A program made the position numbers and the translations under genes. Below, piece after piece: positions 1-13,969 of a stretch of 64,000 bases of DNA. The notes below the pieces were generated by a model, which was not told the origin of the DNA, made no database searches, and saw only the letters and a list, made by a program, of their open reading frames with translations. Every line of letters begins with the position of its first letter. Position 1 is the first letter of the stretch. Origin of the DNA: Eleginops maclovinus (lineage: Eukaryota; Chordata; Actinopteri; Perciformes; Eleginopidae); NCBI RefSeq assembly GCF_036324505.1, contig NC_086350.1:17295532-17359531 (forward strand), in the 5' to 3' direction.

Positions 1-899
1 TGTCTGTGTAATTACGACCTATGTTTGGTTATTTTGATTCCTCCTGCTGTGTAGGTGTCTAATCTGATGTGTTGAAGGCCCAAATACAGAGCGGCGAGAT
101 CACAAGGATACTTTCATGTCTCAGCGCACGCTAATTACATTTCGGGCATTATCTGACAAAGCCATGAGGGCGGACAGCCTGCTGGCCCGGGAGAGAGAAC
201 TAACTGAATGATACCTGCATGAGAACCACAAGTTGCATTTTCATGTTGGCTTTAACAACATCCAGGATTTTAAAGTGGTCATATGATTAAAAACGTTTAA
301 TGTTCAATCCACAAACTGTGGCATGAGACAACCCAACTTTTTTTTTGTGGGATGCCTCAGTAAAAAAACATTTGATTCAACAAGCCATTTAGATTTGGCT
401 TCGCTTTCTATGTCGCATGCAGACTTATAAGCATCTGAGTATCTCTCCTCATGGCTTGAGAACTAATTGCAGAAAATAATAATAAAAAAATTAAAAAATG
501 TTACTTACACACTTTGTTCAGCAGGATAGTCTCCAAATATTAACACTACTTTTGTCCTCAAGAAAAGTCAAATGCTTAGTAAATTTAGGCTTAGAATACA
601 CCGCATGAAATTACATCATCAGCACTAAGCTAAAGGAAGACTCATGTTCGGCATCTTGATGTTTAGCCGTCTCATTTAGCCACTTGTTAGCAACCGCTGT
701 TTTTATTACAAATAGAAGCTTCAGACTGTTGCTATGTCGTAGCACAACATGTTTAAACTTGTGTTGCCACAGAATACATTTAATCCAGATAACTATTGAC
801 TTTGAGACAAGGGAAATGGAAATCCTAAAAGGACGGCTTCATTGTATTGCTGCATTGTTATATTGTGGTAGAAATAATTTGATCAGATTGTTACACTAC
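1..899. other. lrrc56 intron, no further exon recognised
   Basis: The last lrrc56 donor is at 899/900, so this stretch should be intron on the minus strand. I looked on that strand for the next conserved block (a GYNYR...LIP...LD-type sequence) and did not see it. The stretch is AT-rich with short A/T runs and no recognisable repeat. Confidence 0.5.
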
Positions 900-3800
900 C
901 TGTTTGGAAGCGAGGTTTGGGTGCACACACACAGGGTTTCCCTCCAGGGTGAGTGTCTGGAGATTGCCACACAACCCCAGGTACTGAATCTGGACCAGGT
1001 CATCCACATCATTCCCTTCCAGATCCAACAGCTGCAGGTTCTCCAGCATGCCCGCCTGACTCAGGTCCGACACGTTGTTATAGGCAAGGTACAACTCCTG
1101 GAACAGAGCGAATATTTTAACAGCGGTGAAGAGATTGGTAGAGGGGAAGATAAGGTAATAAGGCAGGAATTAAAGGCAACAGTTGTGGGATTTTGATTAA
1201 AAAAAACAATGTAAAGAATCAAACTAAAATCTCAGGTCTCTAATTGCTAATCAATCTTATCATCGTTTCTTCAGAATTCAGAATATTTCCTGTATTTAAA
1301 TATATAAGAGGACATTTTTTTTTATTATTCTCTCAATTAATCAACCACATTTTAATTATTCAACCCAATATCAGAAATTGCAGTTTTGTCTAAAAGGGCT
1401 TTACAAGATGTACAGCATAAAACACCACAAATAATGGGGAGAGCAACAGAGGAGTGATCCGTCTCCTAGGCCGGACAGACATGCAATAGATGCCGTGTGC
1501 TCTACATGCTCATTCTTAAAAACTGAGTAGTGCAAAAATTAGAACTTATTAATTTCTCCCCAACACAGAGCCTTTTTTTAATTATTCAGCTCCACCTTTA
1601 GAGAGGACAAAGTAGAAAGGCCATCTAGGTCTTGTAGGGAGCAGCGAGACATCCACAGCACCTGCAGATGGGATAGGGTGGTTCCCAGGTCTCTAAGGAG
1701 ACAAAATAGAACAAACTTGATTTAGAGGCAGGGAAGGGGTGTTACACAACACAGTGAATCATGGGAAAGGCTATCCAGTCGCTTGGCTACTGAAGTTCGA
1801 AGCTCTTTTCTCTCCCCCAATCTGCAGGCCACTCCTCTGCCTCTCGCTTGTCTCTGCAGCACAGCCGTACTCTAGAGCACCATCTCAGTCCGTGTTTCTA
1901 CAGCTCCTCAACACCCTCTCCACTACAGCTCCCACAGCACAGAGCAGGAAATGCTATCAGAGGCAGCGCACGTCCGGCTGGCTCTGCTCCACTACTCTCA
2001 GGGTGGAGCAGACAGCTGCCTATCTTACTTTTCTTATCCCTCAGTGGTCTCTCGGGTAACAATTCTCTACCTGTCCTGTTCGGAACATTTACAAAGTGTG
2101 TCATCCTGCAGGTTTATTACTTTTCATCAAAAGTAGGTGAATGTTATCAAATTGGTCGGACACCACATATAACCTGCATATTTCCTGTCTTTTTTGTCTG
2201 AGTAGACAAACGTGAAAGCTGATATGCCACAAACCTGCCGTTTCTTATTGTGAGACAGGTGGGTGAACCTGTTCTCAATGTGTTTTAGCTCTAAGACTGT
2301 ACTGAACACCTTTGCTGGTGTCGGTTTTACAAGCAGCAACATGTATCTTACATACAGACACACTACATACTGTAAGTCCCTGTTGGAAAATCAGGGGGAC
2401 CAACAAAAAAAAAAAGACACCTATTTTTCCTCTTACCTGTTCTCTTTTTTTATCAACCTCAAATGTTTAACTGCGTGTTACCTAATGATAGAGATATAAG
2501 CTGCAGAGATGTCTGCCTTTGCTTAAAATATAATGGAACTAAATGGCTTGTATTGGTCAAAGCACCCATAAAAAAAAAAAAATGTAAAAGACTAAACAGC
2601 AATATCTTTTTCCATTCAATATGATTCAGTCACTCAAAATAATGGACAAACGTTATTGTGTATTTTGGTAACGCTCAACTTAGCACCATATCTCATTGTT
2701 GGTTTCAAGATAAGAAGCTTTTGGGAGTATGTAGTATTCTATGAGGTAGATTTCCCTATAATATGAGTGTGAATGTGTGTGTTCTCATTTTAAGAATACA
2801 CTTATATACTTTACACTTACCTTACTGACACAATTGTGCTGTTGTTCATTTTGAGCTGCACCAGCTTGGGCAAGTAAGCACCTGCAAGATGATTAGATAA
2901 AGAAAGCTATTTCAATCACCAAACATGTAACAGTGGGCTGATTATCTATTGAGTTTTCAACAAACTTGTATTACTTCTAAATGTACTTTTTCAGGCCTTT
3001 GACAAGCTAAGAGTAGGAGTACTTAAAGGGACAGGCTATGCATTACTCACACGTGCACAGACACTGCTCTGTCATGCTTGCACTTGTTGTGCAATCTACA
3101 ATTTTCTGAGGACAAAGGTGAGCAGAAGGAAAATGTTCTTCCAACATTATCAGCTCAGTCATCCTGCACTGAGGTTGGCACACCGGAGAGGAAATCAAGA
3201 ACGGATAGGTTCCGTGCGTCATAGCAATGTTTCTATTGGGCTCTTATCCAGTTCTGGTTCATGATTACCTATGTGGTCATTCAAAGTGTATATCATGAAT
3301 CATCATTGTACAGAGAGTAAGAAACGTAATGTCTGTTTTTTTTTATTTATATTTAAATGTAATTGGAGTTACTAAGTCTGTGATCCCCAATGAGTACCCA
3401 CACAAACTTTGTACATGGTTTAAAATATTGATTTATGTCTATCTTACCAAAGTTACCCAGTGTGTTTTCTTGTGTGTCCACGCAGATCTCCAGTGAGGTA
3501 AGGTGAGAGAGGTCCTGAGATCCACACAGCAATTTCTTTGAGGGACAGAAATGAAGAAAGCGTTTCAAGTGCCTATTATGCTCATTTTCAAGTGTCATTA
3601 TATTAAATATTATATATATATATGTTGATTTTGTGCCTCTACGGGGGGATTTTGTGTTTACTCAAAGTTTGTTGCATCAACATTTACCTTACACACCTTT
3701 GACTTGCCTATGACTTGATTAACAGTCATGCCTATTAGTAACATAGACTAACCACATGTAACATACAGAGAAAATGAAAAACATAGTGTACTGTTGGTGG

Positions 3801-4004
3801 GATAAACACTGACAGTATCCATAAGCACTTCTGCAAATTTACCAGCTTCTCTGGAGAAAGGGAAACATCTACTGCTTCTGCATCCTCACATGGTTTTGTT
3901 GCAGGAGTTGGGTTGATGGGGCCTGATCCACTCAGCTCAGTAACAAGTACCCGAGCTGTGCCAGGCCGGACTTCCTTAGGCACAGGAACCTGACAGCAAC
4001 TCAT
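900..4004 (-). CDS. lrrc56: LRRC56 (leucine-rich repeat containing 56), N-terminal part, gene truncated by the left window edge
   Basis: Five coding exons read on the minus strand: 3843-4004 (start codon 4002-4004), 3448-3535, 2821-2881, 1596-1692 and 900-1097. All have GT/AG boundaries and compatible phases, and together give 202 codons. The protein starts MSCCQVPVPKEVRPGTARVL. It then carries the family hallmark LEICVDTQENTLGNFG and leucine-rich repeats including LSHLQVLWMSRCSL, ELYLAYNNVSDLS and LQLLDLEGNDVDDL. These align block by block with human LRRC56, which has LEMCVDTREGSLGNFG and LDLEGNSVEDL. The last exon ends in a good donor at 899/900, so the rest of the LRR cap and the C-terminal tail must lie left of position 1. 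In the family, LRRC56 is a cytoplasmic ciliary protein linked to IFT and outer dynein arm assembly; loss causes motile-cilia and laterality defects. It is divergent from hras, the same neighbour relationship as in human 11p15.5. Confidence 0.9.
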
Positions 4005-4440
4005 CTCTCACGGGAACCTGAAATGGACAAGATGGATGTATAGGAAATAATCATCTATGCATATACTCTATTTACTCCATTTTGGACACAGTAAAATACA
4101 TCTTGGTCTAAGCAAACGCGAAATCACATGTAATGTCATAAGGTATTTGATCTAGCTTAGCTTTATCCTACTCGCGTTAAATTAGCTCACAAACTAGCAT
4201 AACTGCTATGGTTAATAGTTGACAAATGCGGGAGGCAAAATAATAATATCATATGTTAAGCTGAACCCAACCACATGTACTTTAAACGCAATATTATAAT
4301 AAATATTTAGATAGTTCATATTTACCTGTTGCAGGAAACTGCAGACTAAACATACACATACATTTTACAGACTGAGAACACTTAAATTAGAAGCAAAAGT
4401 TTGCTTGACAACCAAATACGACTTCCTGGAAACGGCACTG
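4005..4440 (-). promoter_or_regulatory. lrrc56: lrrc56 5' UTR exons and upstream boundary
   Basis: The first coding exon extends upstream of the ATG to an acceptor at 4017/4018. Further upstream, a clean donor reading CAACAG|GTAAAT on the minus strand at 4325/4326 marks the 3' end of a probable noncoding first exon, starting somewhere near 4400-4470. The start of transcription is inferred only from this donor and the adjacent promoter-like motifs. Confidence 0.5.
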
Positions 4441-4475
4441 AGAGACCCGTGGCTCCCTGGGATATGTAGTGCACA
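4420..4475 (-). promoter_or_regulatory. lrrc56 core promoter with ZNF143/THAP11-type and ETS-type motifs
   Basis: On the minus strand, positions 4458-4470 read ACTACATATCCCA. This matches the ACTACAnnTCCCA core of the ZNF143/THAP11 (Staf/Ronin) promoter element. An ETS-like CCAGGAAGT lies about 35 bp downstream, near 4422-4431. Both motif types are typical of TATA-less housekeeping and ciliary gene promoters and sit just upstream of the predicted first lrrc56 exon. Function is inferred from motif and position. Confidence 0.45.
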
Positions 4476-5399
4476 TTTTACATAAACAATTAGCGCATCA
4501 GTGAAACTCTTGACGTTAACGCTTAACTGATCGCTATCTGTTGTGTTACTATCATCAAAGATTCATTTATAAGCATCTGTTTCTACTACAAAAGCCTTAA
4601 CCTACCTACGCTTGTGTGGTGCTGCCTTCAAATGTACTTTGTAGAGCGTCAGAAAATAAAAGACAAGCCGTATTGGCATTATGTATTCTTTTAATGAAGT
4701 CTACTTTTTGAGAAAAAATAGAACAATAACTATTTAAACCCTATGGATTGAAAATAGAAACATATCTCACTCTTAATTGTCCTTAAGGAATAATCTGCAT
4801 GTAATATTATGTGATTAAATCGGTCACATGTTACAAATGATGTGTTTTTTTATGCTGATTGTGATTATCAAGGGCAAATCATAGAATGTGAATGATCTTT
4901 TAAATAAAATAAACTACAAAGTATCCTCTGGTAGTATGCGTTCCTAAATAGCAGTGGGCCAACAAAGGCTATGCTAAGATAACATTTTGGGGGAACAAAC
5001 AAAATTCAGAGTTTAGAATTCTGATTTGTTAAATGCCTATGTTTTTAGTGAGTTTGGTAGCTGTTTTTTTTTTTCTTTTTTTTTTTTTCAGGTGGCTAGG
5101 ATTTTCGTGGGGGATTTTGTACTTTTTTAAATCCTGGCTTCTGCTAGTTTTATACTTAAATACACTTATATGAGTCTTTGTCTGTCACATTTAAGTGACA
5201 CTCTGTAAACGTGCTTTGAGTGCATAGGTTGAGGAGTAAATACTGCTCTTCGTTGCTGAGTATCCATATTTCCAGCAGTACTTGAATGCAGCAGTAACAT
5301 GCATGGTAACCGGGGCGGTTCTATGTTTGATAGAGCTGGGCGTGGGCTCGACACTCCTCATCCCTCTGCTCTCTGTGGTAGCACATTGTTCAACGCGGG

Positions 5400-5623
5400 C
5401 TCATTTTACCCACAACCAATGAATGCATTGGTGCATTTTAGCTACTGAAAATTAAACAATTTATCGGGTAGAATAAGGTGCAGATTTCCGAAGACGAGGG
5501 GAAACGGACCAATACCATTTTATTTTCTTCTCATTTCATTGGAGAGGCCACAGAGTTGGAAGATTTTTTTCTTCTCCGGTAGACGAAACGTCGCTCTTGT
5601 CGCTAATTAGACCTCTGCTTGTT
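5400..5623 (+). promoter_or_regulatory. hras: hras promoter and noncoding exon 1
   Basis: A strong splice donor, TTGTT|GTAAGTAT, at 5623/5624 is the best candidate for the end of the hras 5' UTR exon. Upstream are CCAAT boxes at 5416-5420 and 5509-5513 and an inverted one (ATTGG) at 5538-5542, with no TATA box nearby. Vertebrate HRAS has a noncoding first exon followed by a first intron, which fits. It lies about 1 kb from the divergent lrrc56 start. The exact transcription start cannot be read from the sequence. Confidence 0.5.
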
Positions 5624-8559
5624 GTAAGTATGCAGTGCACATTCCTCTGTCCGAAATATGTCGGTACTGACCGTTTTTGTCTAGCCATAACGTTCCGCTT
5701 TAAAATGCTTTCTCTGTTTTGGGCACCGCTGGAGGTTGCGGTCCACATTTAAAACATGTTAGCTAGCTATCATAACATTTTTAATTCAAGCCCGGCGAGC
5801 TTTATCTATCGAGCTCAACAACTCATGCTTGCTTTTTATTCTTGGCTACATGTACCGGGAACAACATATGTTATGGATTTTGCATACAGTGTGTTGTTTT
5901 AAACAATTATCTATTTTGATAAACAGTCTCCCTTGAGCTCCTGCGTTGTAACTTGGTTATGTAGGTTTAACATTAGACCGCCCTGGGTTTCCTTATCATC
6001 TCACTTCAGAAAAGAAACGGAATGTATTCAAATGACCAATATTAGCGATTTTAATTTCTTTGGCCTATGTTCTGGTCCAGTGTAAAGACAATGTTGAGTA
6101 TGAGGTTTCTGCTGCCGATAGTGGCCACACACACAAGTAACGTCAGGGTGACGCCCCGTCACAGAGTAACATCTGAATGTATCACTGCGGAAGTTAGAGT
6201 CCATTACGAGGCATTTAGAGAGCTGACTTTTGAATTATTCCTCTCTGGGAGCTGCCTGTTAAAACTGTTTAGTAAGTTTAAAGCCTATAAGATGGTTAAG
6301 ACAGCACTAATGTTGAATTGGCCATCATTAAATTGATGACCGTTGGAGCAGTTAGACTAGAGCAGAAATGATTTTCCCATCCTGAACTGAGGTAAATATG
6401 AGGCAGAATTAATTTCATTAATCTTAAAAAGTAGTAGTTACATTTAGGTTGGCGCCCTATTTAAAAACAAAGCAGAAAGGTGTTTGTGTACTGTTGGCAT
6501 TTTGGCAAGTTATTGTACCTGACTGCTGAGCAAAGCCTCATATCTGAGACACATAACAGATGTATAGTTTATCTATGGTCCTTTTGGCTGGATTCCATTG
6601 TACTACATGAGTTCCTTTAAGGCGCTCCAGTGTCAGTCTTGGGAATTTGACATCAGCAGTGTCAGAAGCATTCAGAGTGAAGGCAAGAATCCAGGCAGCT
6701 GGAAAACAGCTGGAGATAGTCCAGCCAGTGATTGAGGTGTGATGGTAATCTGTTGTCCCTTCCTCTGAACAGCTGGAGCCTGGGTGGTGCCCAGCTGCTT
6801 GCCAAAATAAGTGGACACTTCTGGGGTACAAAGTATTTAGAAATGACAACTTTTGATTTCATCTCTAGGTGTGGTTTACTTCTTTTGACATAGCCTATTG
6901 TAGGGACGTGTTTTTAATGTTAAGTGCTGGCATACCCCTGATTTGATATTGTTCTTACAGTTTTTAGGTGAGGTTGGTTGTTTTTCTTTTGAGAATTGAC
7001 TAATCATTTGGTGAGCATCCTTTACAGGTCATCTGGCATTGGTCGACAACATGTAGCCTTTTTAACATCAATTCTTATTCTTAAACAGTTGGACAATATT
7101 CAACTATTCCCCTAAATAATAATAACAAAACACCACTGATGAGTTTCAGGGTGTTTGGTGTCTGATTATAAGCCCCGTGGCTCCTCTAACTGGCAGGCCT
7201 TTGTGAGGAGGTCAGATGGCCTTTTCATCTCTGCTGCTGCCTCCACCGTCTCACCCTACTCGACAAGCTGAAAGGATGACCCAGTGGGGAAAAGGTCACT
7301 TGTACTCCAGTGCCAGAGTGGCTTGTTAAAGCATGCACACATACACAGATGCACGCAGAAACTCTTTATATAAATGTTTGTGAGGGAGACAATCTGGAGA
7401 GGATGCATTGTTTATCGAAGGATTTTCTCTTAAGATTCTAGTTAAACAAAACTATAGTTTCATTCATGTTTTGGTATGTTCACTGCCTTTGTGATTTACA
7501 GTAGTTCTTAAATGGATAGTGCTGTTTTTCAGCTAGATTCATCCCTGAGTTTATAGACTTCATAAGAATTGCTATAAGTCTCCCTCACTTACTTGTGTTT
7601 CATTGGCCTCAGAGAGCAGGATAGTGATTCCTCAGCTGCCGGTCAACTCTTATGTTTGGATGCCGTTTAGGCGGATGATGTCATTGGAGAGCAGTGGGAG
7701 GGTGCGGTGGGCTATAAGGATCTAGGATGGGTCTTGGAGTCTCAGTCTTCGACCGTGGTACCTCCCTAGAGAGGGTCTCCTTACCATCATCGCTCCATTA
7801 AAAATCTATTATCTCTGCAGTGGGCTTGTGGCTCTGCCAGTATGGATTCTCTAACCAATTAAGAACTTTAATGGAGAGCAGAATGCATGTTGAGGAGGAC
7901 TTCCATTCATGTGCCCTCCTTATTGGGTCATGAGAATGGAATTGTTTTGCAAGTCACAGAGAAAGCTGAGAGATGATTATGGACTGCAGTTATCACAGCC
8001 CTGCATGCAGCCGGATTAGCTGCGAAAAAGTTTGAGAACATTTTCAATATTGATTTCTTTATAAATGTTTCAGTTTCCATTTCCCCCCCTCCCTCCTGTG
8101 GTTGTCTGTGCCCTTGGCATATAGTAAGAGAAGCCCTCGCCCTCAGACTTTCTCCTCCCATCACCCCTCTCGCTGCTCTGTACTCGCACCCTCCGTAAGC
8201 TGTCATGTAAGATTATCCTCTCGGTCCAGGCGGGGCTCTAGGGTTTCAAAACGAACTGTTAATTTCCCAGGCTGGAGGTGCCGAGCTATAAATAACCCTA
8301 AACACAGACATACTGCATAGTGCTGCTTCTTGATCAGAAAAGGGGAAACGCTTTCCAAAGACTTTGGCGAGTTTATGTTATGTAGACTTTTAAATGACAC
8401 GGCTGCTTTTAGCCTGACTCAATGTCATGCACGTAAACAGTGACTGCGTCAAATTAACTTTGTTCTCCGTTGATGAGCTGATGTGTTACAACAAGTCACA
8501 TTGCTCAAAGATTATTATTTTTGCAAGACATACATTGAAGGAAAAGTGTCACTATCTTT

Positions 8560-9060
8560 TCTGGGGCAAATAAGCCAGGTTAACCATTTAGTGACTGTAA
8601 GTGGTGAACAAAGTACACTGGTCTTTCACTATAGTCACATTTGTAGTAATATCAGAGTGTAGAAAAACTTAAAATACCTGCATACCAAATTTTACATGTA
8701 CACAGGTATTGGCATCATGTACAAAAAGTAATTAAAAAAAAGATAGAAATACTCCATCTGTACTGACCCATTTTAGAAAAGAAGAAATGATATTACATTA
8801 TGTTATTTAAAATTATATTTATTACATCACGTAAATGTTAGTAAAAGAGCCCCTTTACTTTGACTCCTGCGTAACGTTTGAATTTCCTTGAGAAATTAAA
8901 TGTTGATGATGAATTGAATTACTAATCTGAATCAGATTTTTCAAAGTAACTAAAGCAGTCAAATAAATATAGTGGCGTAAGTAATACAATAGTCTGGTTC
9001 TGAAGTATAAAGTAGCAGGAAATGGAAATACTCTAAATGGACTTAGTTACTGCTGAGTAC
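8560..9060. repeat. Possible degraded teleost interspersed repeat
   Basis: AT-rich sequence with scattered AAGTAATTA, AAATACTC, GTAAAAGAG and ACTTAGTTACT motifs, resembling old copies of common fish elements whose consensus contains repeated AGTA/ACTT words. No termini are identifiable, so this is a weak call. Confidence 0.25.
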
Positions 9061-10088
9061 TGACTGCAGTTGAGGACATGACACTGTTATAGGGGCAGGA
9101 TAACCATCTTTGTGCAGACCTAAAAAAACCTTGAGAAATTGTCCATGCTTTGTCCCCATGTGTGAATGAAATATGTGAAAAGATTGGTGCATGATGATGA
9201 TTGTGATCTCCAAAGTCTCTGTCCTCATCGCTCCTTTCTGTCTGCACAAAGAGCAGCTCTGTGTGAGTCCCCACTGACAACAAGTGGCCCTGAAAAAGCG
9301 ACAGCATTGCACTATCAATGATTAATTTTGCTATTCATCTCCATATGTATGTGTGGATTATTAATCAGCCGCTGACTTGGCCTACTTTGTGACGAGATGG
9401 CACTTTCTGTCGGTTTTCCTTCCTCCAGTCTCCCAGTAGCGGGCGCAGTGTGTTAAATTAGCATCTTAGGCTTTACATTTCAGCAGTTGTACACTTGAGA
9501 TCTGGTTATGTGGAAGACATGCGGCAACCAACCGTATCAGATCTGGAGGGCTGTGGGTGTTTGGGAGTGCAGGTGTCACTCTCTGGATTGTTTTTGTTTG
9601 TTTGTGACCTACATTTTCCCTCATAACTGTCAAATTCAGTGCATTTTATTGGCATAAATGTTCAGAAACAATACAGAAAAGGATTCTTATTGTGAGGGAA
9701 GTTTTGGTACATTTTCATCTTTGTTGATTTCTAAAATGTGATTGTGAGCATTAATGTCATAAAGTGCATTTATCACTACTGGACATGGGAGTAAAGGACA
9801 CATGGAACTTTAATGAGGGTTAGGGTTGTGTTCGTTCTGAAGGTATTGGGATGATTTGATTAACAAATCAAAATAACATTTGTACATATTTATGGTATCA
9901 ATGCTAGACTTTAAACCATCACTATAACCATTTAAGTGACCAAATAACATGAATCAACTTTATTTTGATGATTCTGATCGCGGTAAGAGCCATTTATCAA
10001 GCAAAACACAACATTTTAAAAGCCTATAGCCATTTTCATTAGAATTTAAAAGAAATCTCACAACAGTAAATCTACCGATTCATGTTCT

Positions 10089-10768
10089 TTAAAGGACTCC
10101 TATTATGCTATATTTGAACATTATATTGTAGGGTAACAGAACTTGTCTGTGAAGTGTTTTGCTCAAAATACCAAACAAATCCCCCATTGTAGCATGCCTC
10201 ATACCCCTCTATTTCAGCCCTGTTCCTGAAGTGCTGATTCTGTAACTGTCGCTTTAAATTTGAGCTGAAGCTGGCCACGCCCCTTTGCAGCGCCATGCAG
10301 TTTCTAACGGAGATACTCAGCTAAAAGCTGCCCTGATTAAACCTCATATTATGTTCCAAACCACATCAAGCATTATTTTTGGTAAACACGAGTGGTAAAC
10401 ACTGACAGAGACATTATATGTATTATATATACAACAACAAGTCCCTCCTGCACACATCCTGCTGAATACACAGACACACAGAGGTGCTGCGGAGGGGATT
10501 CCGCTCGCGACTGTATATGGGGGACGATAGGTTGGGACGTGTCAGGTGGGCGGGATGTTGCCAGGAGTTCAATGTAAAGCCAGCCCACATTTCGGTTATG
10601 ACGTCAAGTCCGCAGTAAATCTGGAACAGCTCGTTTGTACCCCCGTTTTTAGAGATGTGGGTAAGGAGGAAAAGAGAGAGCGTTGTACAGTTTGTGAGTT
10701 GCCTTACACACGAAGGACACATATTTATGTATAAAGACAGCTAAAAGTGCACTTTGCATAATAGGAAC
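10089..10768. mobile_element. Nonautonomous DNA transposon (MITE-like), longer copy
   Basis: It begins TTTAAAGGACTCCTATTATGC and ends in GCATAATAGGAAC, giving terminal inverted repeats built on TCCTATTATGC. About 290 bp at the left and 170 bp at the right align closely with the element at 12166-12557, including CCCCCATTGTAGCATGCCTC and GTTCCTGAAGTGCTGATTCT. The central 300 bp (about 10297-10595) is absent from the other copy. No transposase frame is present. The right end has lost the outer CCTTTAA. Confidence 0.7.
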
Positions 10769-11399
10769 ACATTACATAAAAGAACATTTTTAAATCGTTA
10801 TGTAAGTTATCTACTGAATGGGACGTTTAACAGTTTAAAAATAAACCCTTAAGTGGCTACACCTTTTTCTAAATGGCCTCAATCTTTGGCATTTCTGTAC
10901 TGGAATATGTAACGTGTCTGTGCTAATAATGAAGGTAAGTGTTACCGCTAACCCATGATGGCACCCTCCTTATCCCTTAAAAGTCGACATTATCTTCTGT
11001 CCCAGTGTCCAATCCATGATTCAACATGTTGTTTAGCATCCACGCTGTGCCCCTCATATTAAGCGAGCCCTGAGTGGAGCTTGCAGGCACTGAAGGTGCT
11101 CCAGCGCCCGTCTCTCAGCACAGCGGCTGTTTATTTGGTTAAAGGAGGCTGTGAGGAGTGCTGCTAGCTCTGCCACGCTCTCTGTACTCCAGCCAGGGCG
11201 GGCTGCACTGTGTACCAGTTTGATTTATTTACAGTGAGGAAAAAGGAAGCTAACTGTTTGGCCCCAAGATTGAGGGGGTCAGGATTATTCCCTTCCTGTT
11301 GTGCTTGAGAATTATAGCAGTGAGGGTGTTTTTACGAGGAGGCCATTGTTGATATTGGTGACAGTGTTCATTGCTACCTGTTCCATTAGGGCGAGCAAT

Positions 11400-11586
<187 letters not shown>

Positions 11587-12165
11587 CTGTCAATCATTAA
11601 CATCAGTGAGCCAGTCACGTCCTGGCTAATCTTAGTCTGCCCTCGCTTCAGCACAGTCACACACACCTCAGACACAAATAACAAAACGTCTTTCACACTG
11701 GTGCATGCAGATTCTACTGACAAGTAGTCTGTTACTCTTGACTCCCCATGTTTTTGGATGTTTTGCATGTTGTCCTTTCATGAAACTGTCATGTCACCTC
11801 TTTTTCTACAAGTTAAAGATTCACTGTGTGTGTGTGATATCTCCTTAAGCTAGCTAAAGCGCTGATGTTCACCGCTCTGTAGTGTGTATTTTATGTCGGG
11901 GATGACAGTTGTTGCCCTGGAGAAGACAAAACAGCACATGTGATCTGTGGTGCTCATGAAATCCTGATAGATTGATAACACACTCGCGCAGGTGTGGCAG
12001 GTTAGTGATTCTCTTCTTGATCTCACTTAAGGAACATTCAGCAAGATGAGACGCTGTTCATCAGCAAGCCGTGTGACCTTATTTTGTTCAGATCATATAC
12101 TACTTTTGAGGAATAGAAATGTAAGGCAGCTCTGGGTGTTGGGTTGATGTAGATTAGGTTGTTAC

Positions 12166-12557
12166 TTAAAGGTCTCCTATTATGCTATATTTCAACAATA
12201 TATTGTAGGGCAATATCCATACAAAACCTGTCTGAAGTGTTTTGGTCAAAATACCAAACAGATCCCCCATTGTAGCATGCCTCATACCCCTCTATTTCAG
12301 CCCTGTTCCTGAAGTGCTGATTCTGTGACTGTCGCTTTCAATTTGAGCTGAAGCTGGCCACGCCCCTTTGGAGCGTCAAGTTATGACGTCAAGTCCGCAG
12401 CAAATCTGGATCAGCTCATTTGTACCCCCGTTTTTAGAGATGTGGGTAAGGAGGAAAAGAGAGAGGGATGTATTTACACTTTGTGAGTCTACTGACACAC
12501 GGGGACACATATTGATGTATAAAAGACAGCAAAAAGTGCATTACAGGGGCCCTTTAA
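12166..12557. mobile_element. Nonautonomous DNA transposon (MITE-like), internally deleted copy flanked by TTAA
   Basis: It is bounded by TTAA at 12166-12169 and TTAA at 12554-12557, with AGG...CCT as inner ends. This would fit a piggyBac-type TTAA target duplication, or the TTAAAGG/CCTTTAA may simply be part of the inverted repeats. Internal sequence is the same family as the 10089-10768 element in the same orientation, joined at ...CGCCCCTTT / ATGACGTCAAGTCCGCAG. There is no coding capacity. Confidence 0.7.
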
Positions 12558-13964
12558 AATATCATTAGTCGGTTTCCTGTCACTACTTTCAAACAGAAAG
12601 TGAAAGTAAAACGCCCCTCCTGGGAGCTCTAAGGTTTGTAGTGATTTTCCTCTGAGCGCTGTGATGACATCATCGTGACCAGTCATCGCTGATGTCAAAC
12701 TTAGGCTATAACCACAAGAAGCTCCTGTGGTTGCTATGGGCCTCCAGCAGTGTGTTAGCCATACTGTTGGTCACAGTAGTTATGCAACTTTTCCATTTGA
12801 GCTTTATGTCTCTCTGTGACTCATCATGTGCCATCATGTCTACACTGGTACCAAGTCATTTGGGGGGGGTCATAGGTTTGGTCAGGTTGTGGTTATATTG
12901 CACTCAGCTGAGTCACACTTTGCCACTGTAGGTAATGGAAACACCCAGATGACTTCTGCTACTTGTGACTCAACATGCCTGGAATTTCACTGTCCAGCAG
13001 AGTTGGAGGTGATGTCAGGGGATCAGTGTGTGTGTGTCTCTATGCATGAAGTGTGCTTCCAGCTGACTCGATAGCTGACATTGTGACGGTATTTTTGGCA
13101 TAGTCTGCAAAGTCCTACATTTTCGAGCATGCCTGGACTTTTTTGGAAAACTGTATGAACTTTAAGAGCTGGTAAAAACCAACTATTTGTGCACAACTAA
13201 ACTAAATAAAAGCTGCTGCTTAGATGTTAAACACTGACATTTAAATTCTCATTCATTTTAAGTGGACACATTTTCCATTGTTTTTTGGACCAAGCTCAAT
13301 CTGCTTTCAGTTACCCTCTTAGTCCATAAATCCATGTTTACCTGTAAGATTTAGACTACAAAAAATGTATATTACTTATGTTTTCTCAAGAGGCCGACAT
13401 GTTCCTTATATAACGTGCTTTGATTTATAGTCAGGGCAGCCCTGTTGCATCAACTAGACCTTTAACGTGGGTTGAGTGGGTCCATAAGGGACAACTGCAG
13501 GCACACCTGGAGTCATAAAATCCTCTTTTAGGCCTCTCGTTCTGTTGCTATTGTTGCTATGGATTGATCCCTGTGGAAGAAGCATGGCACACCAACAAAC
13601 GGCTCAAAGAAATAGCTTGACTTTGTTTAGTAAATGTAAATAGCAAATGTTGAAAGGATCCTGCAGACTCCTTTGATAGATACTTCACTTTATAAATCTT
13701 TTTTTTTATTTGATAATTTTTTGCTCTGGCATCTGTCACCTTGGGTTCAAAGGAAGGGAATCTGTAACGTGAAGCCTGAGTGATGAGGACCAGTCTGCAA
13801 GTGTCATGCCCCTTCTCCCTCGCCGCCTCCCTGGCTTTCCCTCTCACACACACCCTCTCCCTGCTGCTCACACTGAGCGCGAGAGAATTGGAACATTGAG
13901 TACCTTCAGCACATTTTTCACATTCCCCTTTGAGGGTCCCAACCTTAGCCCCCACTACACACAC

Positions 13965-13969
<5 letters not shown>

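Noticed and set aside
684..1196. 170-codon open frame on the plus strand
   Set aside because: It lies antisense to the lrrc56 exon at 900-1097, and its product resembles no known protein, so it is a shadow of that exon.
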